From: CALAGB01 sp963789565 | GTDB taxonomy: Bacteria > Chloroflexota > Chloroflexia > Thermomicrobiales > Thermomicrobiaceae | NCBI GenBank assembly: GCA_963789565.1 | Contig: CAWBKX010000002.1 | Location: 1,054,001 to 1,118,000, forward strand | Direction of reading: 5' to 3' | Length of the DNA stretch: 64,000 nucleotides | Part shown: one piece after another, positions 52,348 through 61,228 of the stretch | How the letters are laid out: each line of letters starts with the position of its first letter | Position numbering within the stretch: the stretch's first letter is position 1 | Translations under genes and position numbers: made by a program | Notes under the pieces: generated by a model | Told to the model about the DNA's origin: nothing | What the model saw: the letters and a program-made list of their open reading frames with translations, nothing else | Database searches by the model: none

Positions 52348-53358
52348 ATGAAGCTCGCAACGCTGCCGAGATTGCACCTGGCCCATCTGCCGACTCCGCT
52401 CGAGGACGCATCGGTCTTCAGCGCCACGCTGAATGGTCCCCGCATCTTGATCAAACGGGACGACTGCACCGGCCTGGCGTTCGGAGGCAACAAGACGCGC
52501 AAATTGGAATATCTAATGGCCGATGCGCAGCACAATGGCGCATCAACGGTCATCACCTGCGGATCGACCGGTTCAAACCATTGCCGTCAAACGGCTGCCG
52601 CGGCGCGGGTGGCCGGTATGAAGTGCATCCTCGTCCTCAACGCTCACGAAGACCCACCACAGATGCAGGGAAACCTTCTTCTGGATCGCATGCTCGGCGC
52701 TCAGATCCATTACGTCGCCGGCGAACGTGATCGTGAGCCGGAGATGGAACGGATCGCCGAAGAGTGTCGCGACAGAGGAGAGGAACCCTACGTCATCCCA
52801 AGCGGTGGGTCGAACCCGTTGGGAGCATCCGCCTACGTCGCGACAATTTTCGAGCTCATGGGGCAATTGGACGACATGGCGGTCGAACCGTCGAGACTCT
52901 TTACGACCAGCAGCACGTCGGGCGGCACCCACGCCGGTCTCGCCATGGGTGCCGCGATCGCCGGAGCGACGTTCATCGTGCAAGGGATTGCCATTGAAGG
53001 CACCTCGGAGGATGTGCGCGACGTCGTCCACCCGTTGGCCAACGCCACGTCAGAGTTCCTCGGCAGTGACATCCGCTTGTCTCGGAACGACATCCACGTC
53101 GATGACCGATTCGTGGGCGAAGGCTATGGAATTCCAACGGATGCGTGCCTGGATGCCATGAATGCATTGGCGAGGACACAGGCGATCCTGCTCGATCCGA
53201 TCTATACCGCCAAGACCATGGCGGGACTGATCGCACATATTCGGGATGGTGAAATCGGAGCGGATGAGACCATCGTTTTTCTCCACTCCGGTGGAACTCC
53301 AGCCCTGTTCACGCACGGTGAAGAACTCCTCGAGCGACTGGAAGAACGCGGAATCTAG
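52348..53358 (+). CDS. D-cysteine desulfhydrase/ACC deaminase-like PLP enzyme
   Basis: 336 residues. Fold-type II PLP enzyme. PRILIKRDDCTGLAFGGNKT, then RKLEYLMADA, contain the Schiff-base Lys in GGNKTRK. CGSTGSNHCRQTAAAA, IPSGGSNPLGA, STSGGTHAGLAMG and FLHSGGTPALF are family motifs. Members are D-cysteine desulfhydrases or 1-aminocyclopropane-1-carboxylate deaminases; motifs alone do not separate them with certainty. It is divergent from the class-III aminotransferase over about 170 bases, so shared regulation is possible. Confidence 0.9.
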   Translation: MKLATLPRLHLAHLPTPLEDASVFSATLNGPRILIKRDDCTGLAFGGNKTRKLEYLMADAQHNGASTVITCGSTGSNHCRQTAAAARVAGMKCILVLNAHEDPPQMQGNLLLDRMLGAQIHYVAGERDREPEMERIAEECRDRGEEPYVIPSGGSNPLGASAYVATIFELMGQLDDMAVEPSRLFTTSSTSGGTHAGLAMGAAIAGATFIVQGIAIEGTSEDVRDVVHPLANATSEFLGSDIRLSRNDIHVDDRFVGEGYGIPTDACLDAMNALARTQAILLDPIYTAKTMAGLIAHIRDGEIGADETIVFLHSGGTPALFTHGEELLERLEERGI

Positions 53359-53416
53359 ACAGGGACGGACTCTCGGCTATCCGGATGATCCTGGGCACCA
53401 TTGGTAGACTTTCGGC

Positions 53417-55876
53417 GTGGATACAGCACACCGAATGTACTACGTCGACGTGGCGGTCGATACTCAACTGGCCGACCGCGACCGCCTCTTCACCTACTTG
53501 CTGCCGGAGACGATGCGTTCCCGCATCACCGAGCATCAGCTTGTCTGGGTTCCGCTTCGCAAGGACCTCAAGCTGGGTGTCACCATCCGCATCCACACGG
53601 ACACACCAGACATCTCACTGCGGCCTGTTCATGCGCCGGTCGAACCGGAATTCCGGCTCAGCGAACTGCAGTGGGATATCGTCGAGTGGCTCCGCCGAAA
53701 TACCCTGTGCTCGCTATACGACGCCGTCGCTCCATTCTTGCCACCGGGCGTCTCACAACGCAGTGTCGAGTATCTGACGCTGAACGCCGACGTTGATCTC
53801 GACTCCATCAAGCTGACGTCGGCACAGACCCGCCTCGTCGATCTCCTGCGAGAACGCGGCGAGATCAGCGTGGAGGCAGCCAGACAGGCGCTGGGTCGTG
53901 GACTGACAACGATCATCCCAAGACTCGACGAAGCGGGTGTGATCCAACGTACGGCACGCGTGCGGACACGATCGAGCAACGCTGCTACGACTAGATTCGT
54001 CCGGTTGCTTCCCAACCAAGAGGTTGACTTACATCGCGCTCCAGCACAGCGCCGAACGCTGGAAGTCGTGCGGCGCCGTTCCGTCGTTTCCGGCAGCTCC
54101 GATCTGCCGTGGGACGATCTGGTGCACCGCAATGGCGTGACGGCTGCCGCGCTGCGGGCGTTGGAAGAGCGCAACGCTCTCGAGGTGATCGAGGTAGAAC
54201 GAGCCTTTCCAGCAAACGCCGCTGAATCCGGCGCGCGACGCGTGCAGCTAACAGCCGATCAATCGAGCGTCTGGCGCGACGTCGTTCAGGCGCTGCGGGG
54301 CGGTCAACACGAGGAGTTTCTTCTTCACGGTATCACCGGCAGTGGCAAGACGGAGATCTATTTACGCGCCGCCGCCTGGGCACTCAGCCGCGGGCGCCAG
54401 GTGATCATGCTCGTGCCCGAAATCAGCCTCGCCACCCAGGTCGTCGGACGCTTCACCGAGCGCTTCCCGGGTCGCGTTGCCGTGTTGCACAGCGGGCTGA
54501 AAGATTCCGAGCGCTATCAAACCTGGCAGGCGATCGCCTCAGGACAGATCTCCATCGTCGTGGGTCCACGCTCGGCGCTCTTCGCGCCGCTCAAGGACGT
54601 CGGGTTCATCGCCATCGATGAAGAGCACGAAGACGCTTACAAGCAGGATGTGCCGCCTCGCTACCACGCACGCGCCGTTGCCCGCGAAATTGCGCGGCGG
54701 CATGGAGCCGTACTGTTGCTCGGGAGCGCTACACCGGACGTCGGCACGTATCGATCGGCACTCGACGGTGATATTCGGTTGCTGGAGCTACGCTCGCGCG
54801 TAGGCCCCATGCTTGTACAGGACGACGATTCCCGTCGCACGACGCTCGAACTGCCTGAAGTGAAGCTCATCGACATGCGCTTTGAACTCCAGCAGGGGAA
54901 CACGCACATCTTCAGTCGCGAGCTTCAGGAACAGATGGCGCGAGCCGTCGCCGCCGGTGAGCAGGTCATCCTCTTCCTCAACCGGCGCGGGCAATCGACG
55001 TTCATACAGTGCCGCTCGTGCGGGCACGTTGAATCGTGTCCCTACTGCGACATCCCGCTCTGCTTCCATGGAGATCAACGCCGCATTGTTTGCCACCGCT
55101 GCGGGCATCGTCAGCCGCCACCGCGAAGCTGCCCGGAGTGCCGCAGCCATGCCATCGGCTACTACGGCACCGGAACGCAACGTGTCGAGCTCGAAACGAA
55201 GAAGTTGCTGCCCGATGCGCGTGTCATGCGTTGGGATCGAGATGTGTTGAAGCGGGGCGTTGACCACGCAACATTGATGCAGCGCGTGCTGCGTCACGAC
55301 GTCGATGTGGTCGTGGGAACGCAGATGGTGGCCAAGGGCCTCGATTTCCCGTTGGTCTCCACGATTGGGGTCGTGAACGCCGATACGGTGTTGCATCTGC
55401 CCGATTTCAGAGCGGCGGAGCGCACTTTTCAGTTACTGACGCAGGTGGCTGGGCGAGCCGGACGCCGAGTACCGGGGAGTCAGGTAGTCGTTCAATCCTA
55501 TTCCACCAACCACTATGCCATTCAAACAGCGTGCGCCTACGATTTCGACGGGTTCTTTGCAGAGGAATCCTCTTATCGCAAGCATCACGGTTACCCGCCA
55601 TTCCGCCGGATCATCCGGCTGGTCTATCGCCATCCCAACGAGACGACCTGTCAGTCGGCTGCCGAGGAGATGGCCGATCTCCTCGCACATACGGCCTACA
55701 ACATGAAGCTGTCTGACGTCGATCTGCTCGGGCCGACGCCTGCCTTCACGGCCCGCATTCGCGGGCGCTTCCAGTGGCAGATCTTGTTGCGAGGCACTGA
55801 GGCACTCGAGCTTGCGGAAGCCACGCAGTTCGACCCGGGCTGGCTGGTTGACGTCGATCCCGTCAGCCTCTTGTAG
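53417..55876 (+). CDS. priA: Primosomal replication restart helicase PriA
   Basis: 819 residues. N-terminal DNA-binding domain (MYYVDVAVDTQLADRDRLFTYL), then a DEAD-like helicase with HGITGSGKTEIYL (Walker A 305-312), FIAIDEEHEDAYKQ (401-404), and GSATPD. A zinc-binding insert with paired cysteines begins CRSCGHVESCPYC and continues CHRCGH and CPEC. VVGTQMVAKGLDFP and QVAGRAGR are helicase motifs V and VI. GTG 53417 or ATG 53435 could be the start; the family N-terminus fits ATG 53435 and neither has a clear ribosome site. It loads DnaB at stalled forks. Confidence 0.96.
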   Translation: MDTAHRMYYVDVAVDTQLADRDRLFTYLLPETMRSRITEHQLVWVPLRKDLKLGVTIRIHTDTPDISLRPVHAPVEPEFRLSELQWDIVEWLRRNTLCSLYDAVAPFLPPGVSQRSVEYLTLNADVDLDSIKLTSAQTRLVDLLRERGEISVEAARQALGRGLTTIIPRLDEAGVIQRTARVRTRSSNAATTRFVRLLPNQEVDLHRAPAQRRTLEVVRRRSVVSGSSDLPWDDLVHRNGVTAAALRALEERNALEVIEVERAFPANAAESGARRVQLTADQSSVWRDVVQALRGGQHEEFLLHGITGSGKTEIYLRAAAWALSRGRQVIMLVPEISLATQVVGRFTERFPGRVAVLHSGLKDSERYQTWQAIASGQISIVVGPRSALFAPLKDVGFIAIDEEHEDAYKQDVPPRYHARAVAREIARRHGAVLLLGSATPDVGTYRSALDGDIRLLELRSRVGPMLVQDDDSRRTTLELPEVKLIDMRFELQQGNTHIFSRELQEQMARAVAAGEQVILFLNRRGQSTFIQCRSCGHVESCPYCDIPLCFHGDQRRIVCHRCGHRQPPPRSCPECRSHAIGYYGTGTQRVELETKKLLPDARVMRWDRDVLKRGVDHATLMQRVLRHDVDVVVGTQMVAKGLDFPLVSTIGVVNADTVLHLPDFRAAERTFQLLTQVAGRAGRRVPGSQVVVQSYSTNHYAIQTACAYDFDGFFAEESSYRKHHGYPPFRRIIRLVYRHPNETTCQSAAEEMADLLAHTAYNMKLSDVDLLGPTPAFTARIRGRFQWQILLRGTEALELAEATQFDPGWLVDVDPVSLL

Positions 55877-55986
55877 CTGGTCGGGCTCCGGAAAACGTTG
55901 CGCAACCTGAAGAAACGGCCGATTCACGATATACTTGGTCCGCTATTTGCACACGAACTTCACGCTAACTCATGGGGAATGCATCG

Positions 55987-56574
55987 ATGGCAGCACTGAA
56001 GGTAATCACGGAGGGCGATTCTCGCCTGCGACAGAAGGCGATCAAGGTCCGTCGTGTCGACGACGAGATTCGACGCCTGATCAGCGACATGCACGACACG
56101 ATGAAGGTCGAAAAGGGCGTTGGGCTGGCCGGCAATCAGGTTGGCGTGATGCGTCGCGTCATCGTTATCGGCATCCCGGAGGGTCTTGAGAATGAGGGCG
56201 ATCCGGAAATGAAGCTCTCGCTCGTCAACCCGGAGATCGTGCGGTCGAACGGACATCAGGTCGGCACCGAGGCGTGCCTGAGCATTCCGGAGTGGTACGG
56301 TGACGTTCCGCGGGCCATGAACGTCACGGTCAAAGCACGAGACGAAAACGATCACGAGGTGCGTATCAAGGCTACCGGCTATCTCTCTCGAATCCTGCAA
56401 CATGAGCTCGACCATCTTGATGGCATCCTGTTCCTCGATAGGGTCGAGGATCGCTCGACGCTTCGCCACATATCCGACGAAGAGCTCGAGGACCTGGAGG
56501 AACTCGCCGAGGAAGCCGAAGAAGACGCAGCCAACGAACATGAAGTGCTGGTGGGCGGCTCCGGCGACGCCTGA
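55987..56574 (+). CDS. def: Peptide deformylase
   Basis: Removes the N-formyl group from nascent proteins. 195 residues. Metal and active-site motifs: GVGLAGNQVG (44-53), EACLSIP (Cys97) and QHELDH (His139, Glu140, His143). The motif EACLS has Ala where most enzymes have Gly (EGCLS). The C-terminus is an unusually acidic tail (EELEDLEELAEEAEEDAAN). ATG 55987 is preferred because GGGGAA lies eight bases upstream; ATG 55972 is five codons earlier without a site. A TATACT -10 lies near 55930. A terminator follows. Confidence 0.94.
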   Translation: MAALKVITEGDSRLRQKAIKVRRVDDEIRRLISDMHDTMKVEKGVGLAGNQVGVMRRVIVIGIPEGLENEGDPEMKLSLVNPEIVRSNGHQVGTEACLSIPEWYGDVPRAMNVTVKARDENDHEVRIKATGYLSRILQHELDHLDGILFLDRVEDRSTLRHISDEELEDLEELAEEAEEDAANEHEVLVGGSGDA

Positions 56575-56596
56575 TCCTCGAAACGATAGCGAACGA

Positions 56597-56628
56597 AAAC
56601 GGACGGCTGATTTGCCGTCCGTTTGCTT
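56597..56628. terminator. Bidirectional terminator between def and gmk
   Basis: AAACGGACGGC (56597-56607) pairs perfectly with GCCGTCCGTTT (56614-56624). The plus strand continues GCTT; the minus strand continues TTTCG. It separates the convergent def and gmk genes. Confidence 0.9.
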
Positions 56629-56661
56629 CGCCGATTTGCGTTGATCCTGAGTCGGAGCTTT

Positions 56662-57321
56662 CTAGAGAGTAACGTGTCGCTGACGCACGCGACAGTTTTC
56701 GGCGTGCATGATGGCGTCGAGCTGCGCCAGGGTGTCGTCTAGCCGCTCGTTCTCGTTGAAGACGATGTAATCGAAATCGTGCACGGCGCGCAGCTCGCGT
56801 GAGGCGGTCGTGATGCGCGTCATCAGCCCCTCCAGATCGTCCGATTTTCGTCCGCGAAGTCGGTGCATCAGTTCGGCCATGGACGGGGGCAGCAGGAAGA
56901 TGAAAATCGCCTCCGGCGCGAACTCTCGAATGGACGCCGCACCCTGCACGTCAACCTTCACGACCACGGTCTTGCCGGCTCGGAGCGCATTCCGAACGCG
57001 ATCTTTCGGAACGCCGTAGAAGTTGCCGTAAACCTCGGCCGACTCGAGGAACTCTCCTTGCTCGCGCATCGACATGAATTCTTCGCGACGCATGAAGAAG
57101 TAGTGGACGCCATCGATTTCACCGGGCCGACGCTGGCGTGTCGTGGCGGTCACGGCGAAGACAAAATCGGGATGCTGCAGCCGCATCTGTTCGATGACGG
57201 TGTCTTTGCCGACGCCCGAGGGGCCGGAAATAACGATGAGTCGCGGTTTTGGCAACGACCGGAGCTCGTCTATGAGCTCGTCTGCCTGAGAATTCAGGCC
57301 AGCGTCGTCGGCCACGGTCAC
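56662..57321 (-). CDS. gmk: Guanylate kinase
   Basis: Phosphorylates GMP to GDP. About 219 residues from GTG 57321. P-loop RLIVISGPSGVGKDTVI, then TATTRQRRPGEIDGVHYFF (GMP site), ESAEVYGNFYGVP, VVVKVDVQGAASIRE and FIFLLPPS. The ORF opens 35 codons earlier from TTG, but GGGAGGG lies just ahead of GTG 57321 (or GTG 57315), so the long extension is unlikely. It is divergent from rqcH. Confidence 0.94.
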   Translation of the reverse strand: MTVADDAGLNSQADELIDELRSLPKPRLIVISGPSGVGKDTVIEQMRLQHPDFVFAVTATTRQRRPGEIDGVHYFFMRREEFMSMREQGEFLESAEVYGNFYGVPKDRVRNALRAGKTVVVKVDVQGAASIREFAPEAIFIFLLPPSMAELMHRLRGRKSDDLEGLMTRITTASRELRAVHDFDYIVFNENERLDDTLAQLDAIMHAENCRVRQRHVTL

Positions 57322-57482
57322 CGCCCTCCCTCGTTCGTCATTTAGATCGTCTTCGCGAATCTCTCGAGCGATAGAGCTCTCTCGCTCCCCGGTCAACAAC
57401 CCGTTCCCCCTCGTTCTCCGCCCCAAAGGTACACTATCAAGCAGCTTGGCAACGACTTCGCCGCCGTTTGGGGGTCAATCGC

Positions 57483-59273
57483 GTGTTCGACTCGCTGACA
57501 ACTGCGTCACTGACGGATGAGCTTTCGCTCAGTCTGCTCGGCGGCCACATTCAGAAGGTGCTACAGCTCAATGCCGATTCGATCGGTTTTGAAATATACG
57601 CTGAGCATCAGCGCCAATACCTCGTTGCCAGCGCGAACAGTCGAAATCCGCGTCTGTATCTCACCTCGACCCGTCTGAGCGCCGATCCCAGCAGCGTCTC
57701 CCCACTCTTGCTGTTGCTCCGCAAATACGCTCGCGGCGCCGAGATCGTGTCGATACAACAGCCGCCTCTCGAGCGGGTTGTCCGAATGAGTATAGCCAAG
57801 CGATTTTTCATGGACAAGAAGCGGGAATTGGATGACGAAGAAGAGGAAGACGATCCTGGCGAAATCGTCTACACGGATTTAGTCGTTGAGGTCATGGGTC
57901 GGCGCAGCAACATCATTCTCGTGAACGACGCTGGGCGGATCCTGGATGCGGTCAAGCGCGTGACTCCCGAGATGAGTCGCGTCCGGCCGATCCTGCCGGG
58001 CCGCCAGTATGAGGCACCGCCCCCTCAGCGCAAGCAGGATCCGCGGAATATACAACCCTCGCACGTCGAACGGATGCTTGGCGACGTTGCGTCCGGCTCC
58101 GAACTCGCATCGTCGCTCGTCAGCACGCTGGCCGGGTTCAGCCCACAGATGGGCCGTGAAGTGGCGTACCGTGCGACTGGATACGTATCTTCCGTCCTGG
58201 ACGGACCAATGTCGAGGGAACAAGCAGAGGCTATCTCGAACGCGGTCAATGCGATCCTGGAGCCGCTGCAGACCGCTAAGTGGTCTCCAGTCGTCTATCG
58301 AGACGAGGACGGCGACGTCGTTGCGTATGCGCCAATACCGTTCGGCTATCTCGGAACCAGGTTACAAGAAGAGCCCGTCGACTCGATCTCGGCGGCCATC
58401 GAACAATCGATCGACTTAAGCGCGGAACCGGCAGCACTGCGTTATGGCCAGCGTCGATCTCGCCTCATCGCCGAGATCGACGAGGCCGTCAAGCGCGCAG
58501 CCTCGCGACTGTATTCCATCGAGGAAGAGGAAGCACGCGCGCGGGACGTGGAGCGCTGGCGGGAGATCGGAGAGATGATCTACGCGCACATTTACGAGGT
58601 CTCTCCGGGGCAGGACTGGCTCGTCATCGATGGCCAGGAGATCGAGCTTGATCCGGCACTCTCGGCAAGCGAGAACGCGCAAGCCTATTTCGAGCGCTAT
58701 CGCAAGGCGCAGTCGGCTACCCGGAATCTCCCAGAGATCGAGGCGGATGCACGCGCCACGCTGGACTATTTGGAGCAACTGCGCACGATGGCCGAGCTCG
58801 CCGAAGGGATCGATCAGATCGAGGCTGTCCGCGCGGAGTGGCAGGAATGGCGGCGACCGACCGACGGTCAGCCAGGGAAGAAAGGTCCCCGCAAGCCCAA
58901 ACGGAAGCAACCACAGGCTTTTCGCACAACGCGAGGCGACACCGTCTACGTTGGGCACAGCGGCTCGGAAAATGAGACGGTCACCTTCGAAATCGGCGGA
59001 CCGGAGGATGTGTGGCTACACGCTCGGGGGGTCCCGGGCGGGCACGTGCTGGTGCGCTGGGCAGATGGTGAAGAGGATGACGTACTGGAAAAGGCAGCCT
59101 CAGTCGCCGCGTGGTACAGCTCTGGCCGAGCCTCAACGTCAGTCGAGGTCGACGCAACCCAACGCCGCTACGTGCGCAAAATCAAAGGCGCCGGACCTGG
59201 TATGGTCACCTACCGCAACGAGCGCACACTCAACGTTCGTCCACAGAGCCCTGCCGATCTCGGCTGGGGGTAG
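57483..59273 (+). CDS. rqcH: NFACT-family ribosome quality-control factor RqcH
   Basis: 596 residues. N-terminal NFACT-N domain (FDSLTTASLTDELSLSLLGG, IQKVLQL), helix-hairpin and coiled-coil segment (about 330-460) and a C-terminal NFACT-R domain with DVWLHARGVPGGHVLVR. In bacteria RqcH binds stalled 50S subunits with peptidyl-tRNA and adds C-terminal alanine tails. The GTG at 57483 is preferred, with GGGGGTC upstream; TTG 57468 adds five residues. A Lys/Arg-rich patch (GKKGPRKPKRKQP) before NFACT-R should touch rRNA. Confidence 0.93.
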   Translation: MFDSLTTASLTDELSLSLLGGHIQKVLQLNADSIGFEIYAEHQRQYLVASANSRNPRLYLTSTRLSADPSSVSPLLLLLRKYARGAEIVSIQQPPLERVVRMSIAKRFFMDKKRELDDEEEEDDPGEIVYTDLVVEVMGRRSNIILVNDAGRILDAVKRVTPEMSRVRPILPGRQYEAPPPQRKQDPRNIQPSHVERMLGDVASGSELASSLVSTLAGFSPQMGREVAYRATGYVSSVLDGPMSREQAEAISNAVNAILEPLQTAKWSPVVYRDEDGDVVAYAPIPFGYLGTRLQEEPVDSISAAIEQSIDLSAEPAALRYGQRRSRLIAEIDEAVKRAASRLYSIEEEEARARDVERWREIGEMIYAHIYEVSPGQDWLVIDGQEIELDPALSASENAQAYFERYRKAQSATRNLPEIEADARATLDYLEQLRTMAELAEGIDQIEAVRAEWQEWRRPTDGQPGKKGPRKPKRKQPQAFRTTRGDTVYVGHSGSENETVTFEIGGPEDVWLHARGVPGGHVLVRWADGEEDDVLEKAASVAAWYSSGRASTSVEVDATQRRYVRKIKGAGPGMVTYRNERTLNVRPQSPADLGWG

Positions 59274-59289
59274 CCTTCGCGAAACCCGC

Positions 59290-59325
59290 GTGCGAACCGC
59301 TTGATCGCGGTTCGCACAATTTGTT
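59290..59325 (+). terminator. Terminator after rqcH
   Basis: GTGCGAACCGC (59290-59300) pairs perfectly with GCGGTTCGCAC (59307-59317) over six bases, followed by AATTTGTT. It lies between convergent rqcH and tatC. Confidence 0.8.
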
Positions 59326-59331
59326 ACGTCC

Positions 59332-60090
59332 CTATGCGAATCTGGTTAGCAAAATCCCAAGCTCGTACAGAACGTACATCGGGGCCGCTACCATGAACAT
59401 GTTGAAGGGGTCGGGGGTCGGGGTGATGATCGCTGCGGCGATCATGATGATGATGATCGCGTACTTGCGCATCGAGCTGAGCAGCCGGGTCGTAACGACA
59501 TGGATCTTGGCCAGGATATACATGACGAGCGGCAACTCGAAGACGATGCCGACCCAGAGGATGAGGGTCATGTAGAACGAAATGACCTCGTTGGCCCGGA
59601 ATTCCGATGTGAACACGTCACCACCGAAACCGTGGAGGAATCTCAAGGCGCGCGGGATAACGATGAAGAATGCAAAGAGAACACCGAGAATGAACATTAT
59701 GGTGACGAACGGGATCGCGCGGAAAACGTACTGCCGTTCACGCCGCGTCAATCCAGGCGCAAGAAAGCTGACGATCTGATAGATGATCACCGGCATCGAG
59801 AGGCCGATCCCCACGTAGAGAGCCACCTTCATGAAGACGGTGAAGCTCTCGGTTGGGGAAATGGCGACCAACGAACCGAGGTGGGACATATTGACCATCA
59901 CGCGAAGCAGTGGCTTCGCGGCGATGAGCCCGATAATGAACCCGATGACGACCGATCCAGCTGCGTACATCAGACGTGTACGCAGCTCTTCCAGGTGCTC
60001 CTGGAGAGTCATCTCCTCGAAGGTTTCCGGCTCCGGATCAACGGGGGCAGGATTGTTTGAACCTCGTACGCGATCCAGAATGCTTACCAT
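59332..60090 (-). CDS. tatC: Sec-independent translocase TatC
   Basis: 252 residues with six membrane helices. The N-terminal motif TLQEHLEELRTRLMYA is the twin-arginine signal recognition segment. SPTESFTVFMKVALYVG, FLAPGLTRRERQYVF and ITPTPDPFNMFMVAAPMYVLYE are family motifs. TatC with TatA exports folded proteins; the RR-bearing cupredoxin lipoprotein in this window is a likely client. No tatA gene adjoins it. Confidence 0.96.
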   Translation of the reverse strand: MVSILDRVRGSNNPAPVDPEPETFEEMTLQEHLEELRTRLMYAAGSVVIGFIIGLIAAKPLLRVMVNMSHLGSLVAISPTESFTVFMKVALYVGIGLSMPVIIYQIVSFLAPGLTRRERQYVFRAIPFVTIMFILGVLFAFFIVIPRALRFLHGFGGDVFTSEFRANEVISFYMTLILWVGIVFELPLVMYILAKIHVVTTRLLSSMRKYAIIIIMIAAAIITPTPDPFNMFMVAAPMYVLYELGILLTRFA

Positions 60091-60220
60091 GATTTTTGCT
60101 CTGCCTGACCATTCGCGACGTCATGCCCGATTGACGTCAATATACCTGGCCGCTTCGACGTGCCTCTCCTCGCTGGATCAACCAACGAGGATCGCCAAAT
60201 CGACGACGAACCCAGATTGA

Positions 60221-60466
60221 CTACTTGGCGTCCGCATGCTCCTGAATGAACTCAAGCGCATCTCCGACGGTGACGATGCTTTCCGCCTGCTCGTCAGAGA
60301 TTTCGACGCTGAACTCTTCTTCAAGCTGCATGATCAACTCTACCAAGTCGAGCGAATCCGCGTTCAGATCCTGAACGAACTCGGCGTCGGGGGTTACTTT
60401 CTCCGGGTCGACACCCAGCTGCTCGGAAACCACGTTCTGAACTCGTTCGAATACCGACGAGGACAC
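60221..60466 (-). CDS. acpP: Acyl carrier protein
   Basis: Carries growing acyl chains on phosphopantetheine. 81 residues. The attachment serine lies in DLNADSLDLVELIMQLEEEF. GTG 60466 follows AGGAGGT by seven bases, which argues against the frame opening at GTG 60475. The protein is strongly acidic, as expected. It is downstream of nusB and accC, with its own candidate promoter. Confidence 0.96.
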   Translation of the reverse strand: MSSSVFERVQNVVSEQLGVDPEKVTPDAEFVQDLNADSLDLVELIMQLEEEFSVEISDEQAESIVTVGDALEFIQEHADAK

Positions 60467-60518
60467 CCTGACCACCTCCTACTAACTTGCGTGAGAATTG
60501 CTTCCCCAATGCACGCGA

Positions 60519-60547
60519 ATTATGCATGCGGACTGTGAACCCGACAA
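60519..60547 (-). promoter_or_regulatory. Promoter candidate for acpP
   Basis: On the minus strand TTGTCG (60547-60542), 17 bases, CATAAT (60524-60519). A short inverted repeat ACCGCGA/TCGCGGT (60547-60563) overlaps the -35 edge. Confidence 0.55.
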
Positions 60548-60624
60548 CCGCGACATTCGCGGTCCATACGAGTAAACCAAACCGGGTATCTACGGAACAC
60601 CCAAAAGGAGTGTCATCCGGACCC

Positions 60625-61047
60625 TCAGCGCGAGGCTTTCATACCTTCGGCGATCGTCCCGAGTACACCGTTGACAAACCGGCTCGAGTTCTCCCCACCA
60701 AACCGCTTCGCTATCTCGACAGCCTCGTTGATGGCTGCCTTCAACGGCACGTCCGACTCACTGATGAGCTCATAGATCGCGATTCGCAGAATGTTTCGAT
60801 CGACGGCCGGAAGCTGATCGACGGGAAATGCCGACGCCGCTGCCCCAATCTCACGGTCAATGCGCTCGCGGCTCTCGACGAACCCGGTCACTAAACGTTC
60901 CACGTAACGCCGCACGGGCTGCGGCACGTTGACGTCCGCCAGATAGCGTGAGAGCACGTCGTCAACTCCGTGACCGGCAATGTCCGCTTCATAGAGAACC
61001 TGCAAAGCCATCGTGCGTGCTTGATGTCGTGTCGTGGCAACTGCCAT
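60625..61047 (-). CDS. nusB: Transcription antitermination factor NusB
   Basis: Binds boxA RNA with NusE for rRNA antitermination. 140 residues. ATTRHQARTMALQVLYEADI, then DRNILRIAIYELI, PLKAAINEAVEIAKRFG and SRFVNGVLG are diagnostic. ATG 61047 follows GAGG by about six bases; the longer ORF lacks a site. Confidence 0.95.
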   Translation of the reverse strand: MAVATTRHQARTMALQVLYEADIAGHGVDDVLSRYLADVNVPQPVRRYVERLVTGFVESRERIDREIGAAASAFPVDQLPAVDRNILRIAIYELISESDVPLKAAINEAVEIAKRFGGENSSRFVNGVLGTIAEGMKASR

Positions 61048-61228
61048 GAAAACCTCGTCAATTTCACGAACCGTAGTGGCTCGCCGTCTCCGCATTCAAC
61101 GTCCCCACGTGCGGGTGCGAGCGATCAAGATGGCCCGAAATCCGGGCATCAACAATTGTACCGTGCGGGTCTGACCGGCGTTGCAACTCGCCGCGCCGAT
61201 TCGCGTTTGGATGAACGAGTGCTACGCT

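Noticed and set aside
61120..61160. Possible terminator between accC and nusB (GATGGCCCG/CGGGCATC)
   Set aside because: The stem has mismatches and no T-run on the minus strand, so it was not listed as a terminator.
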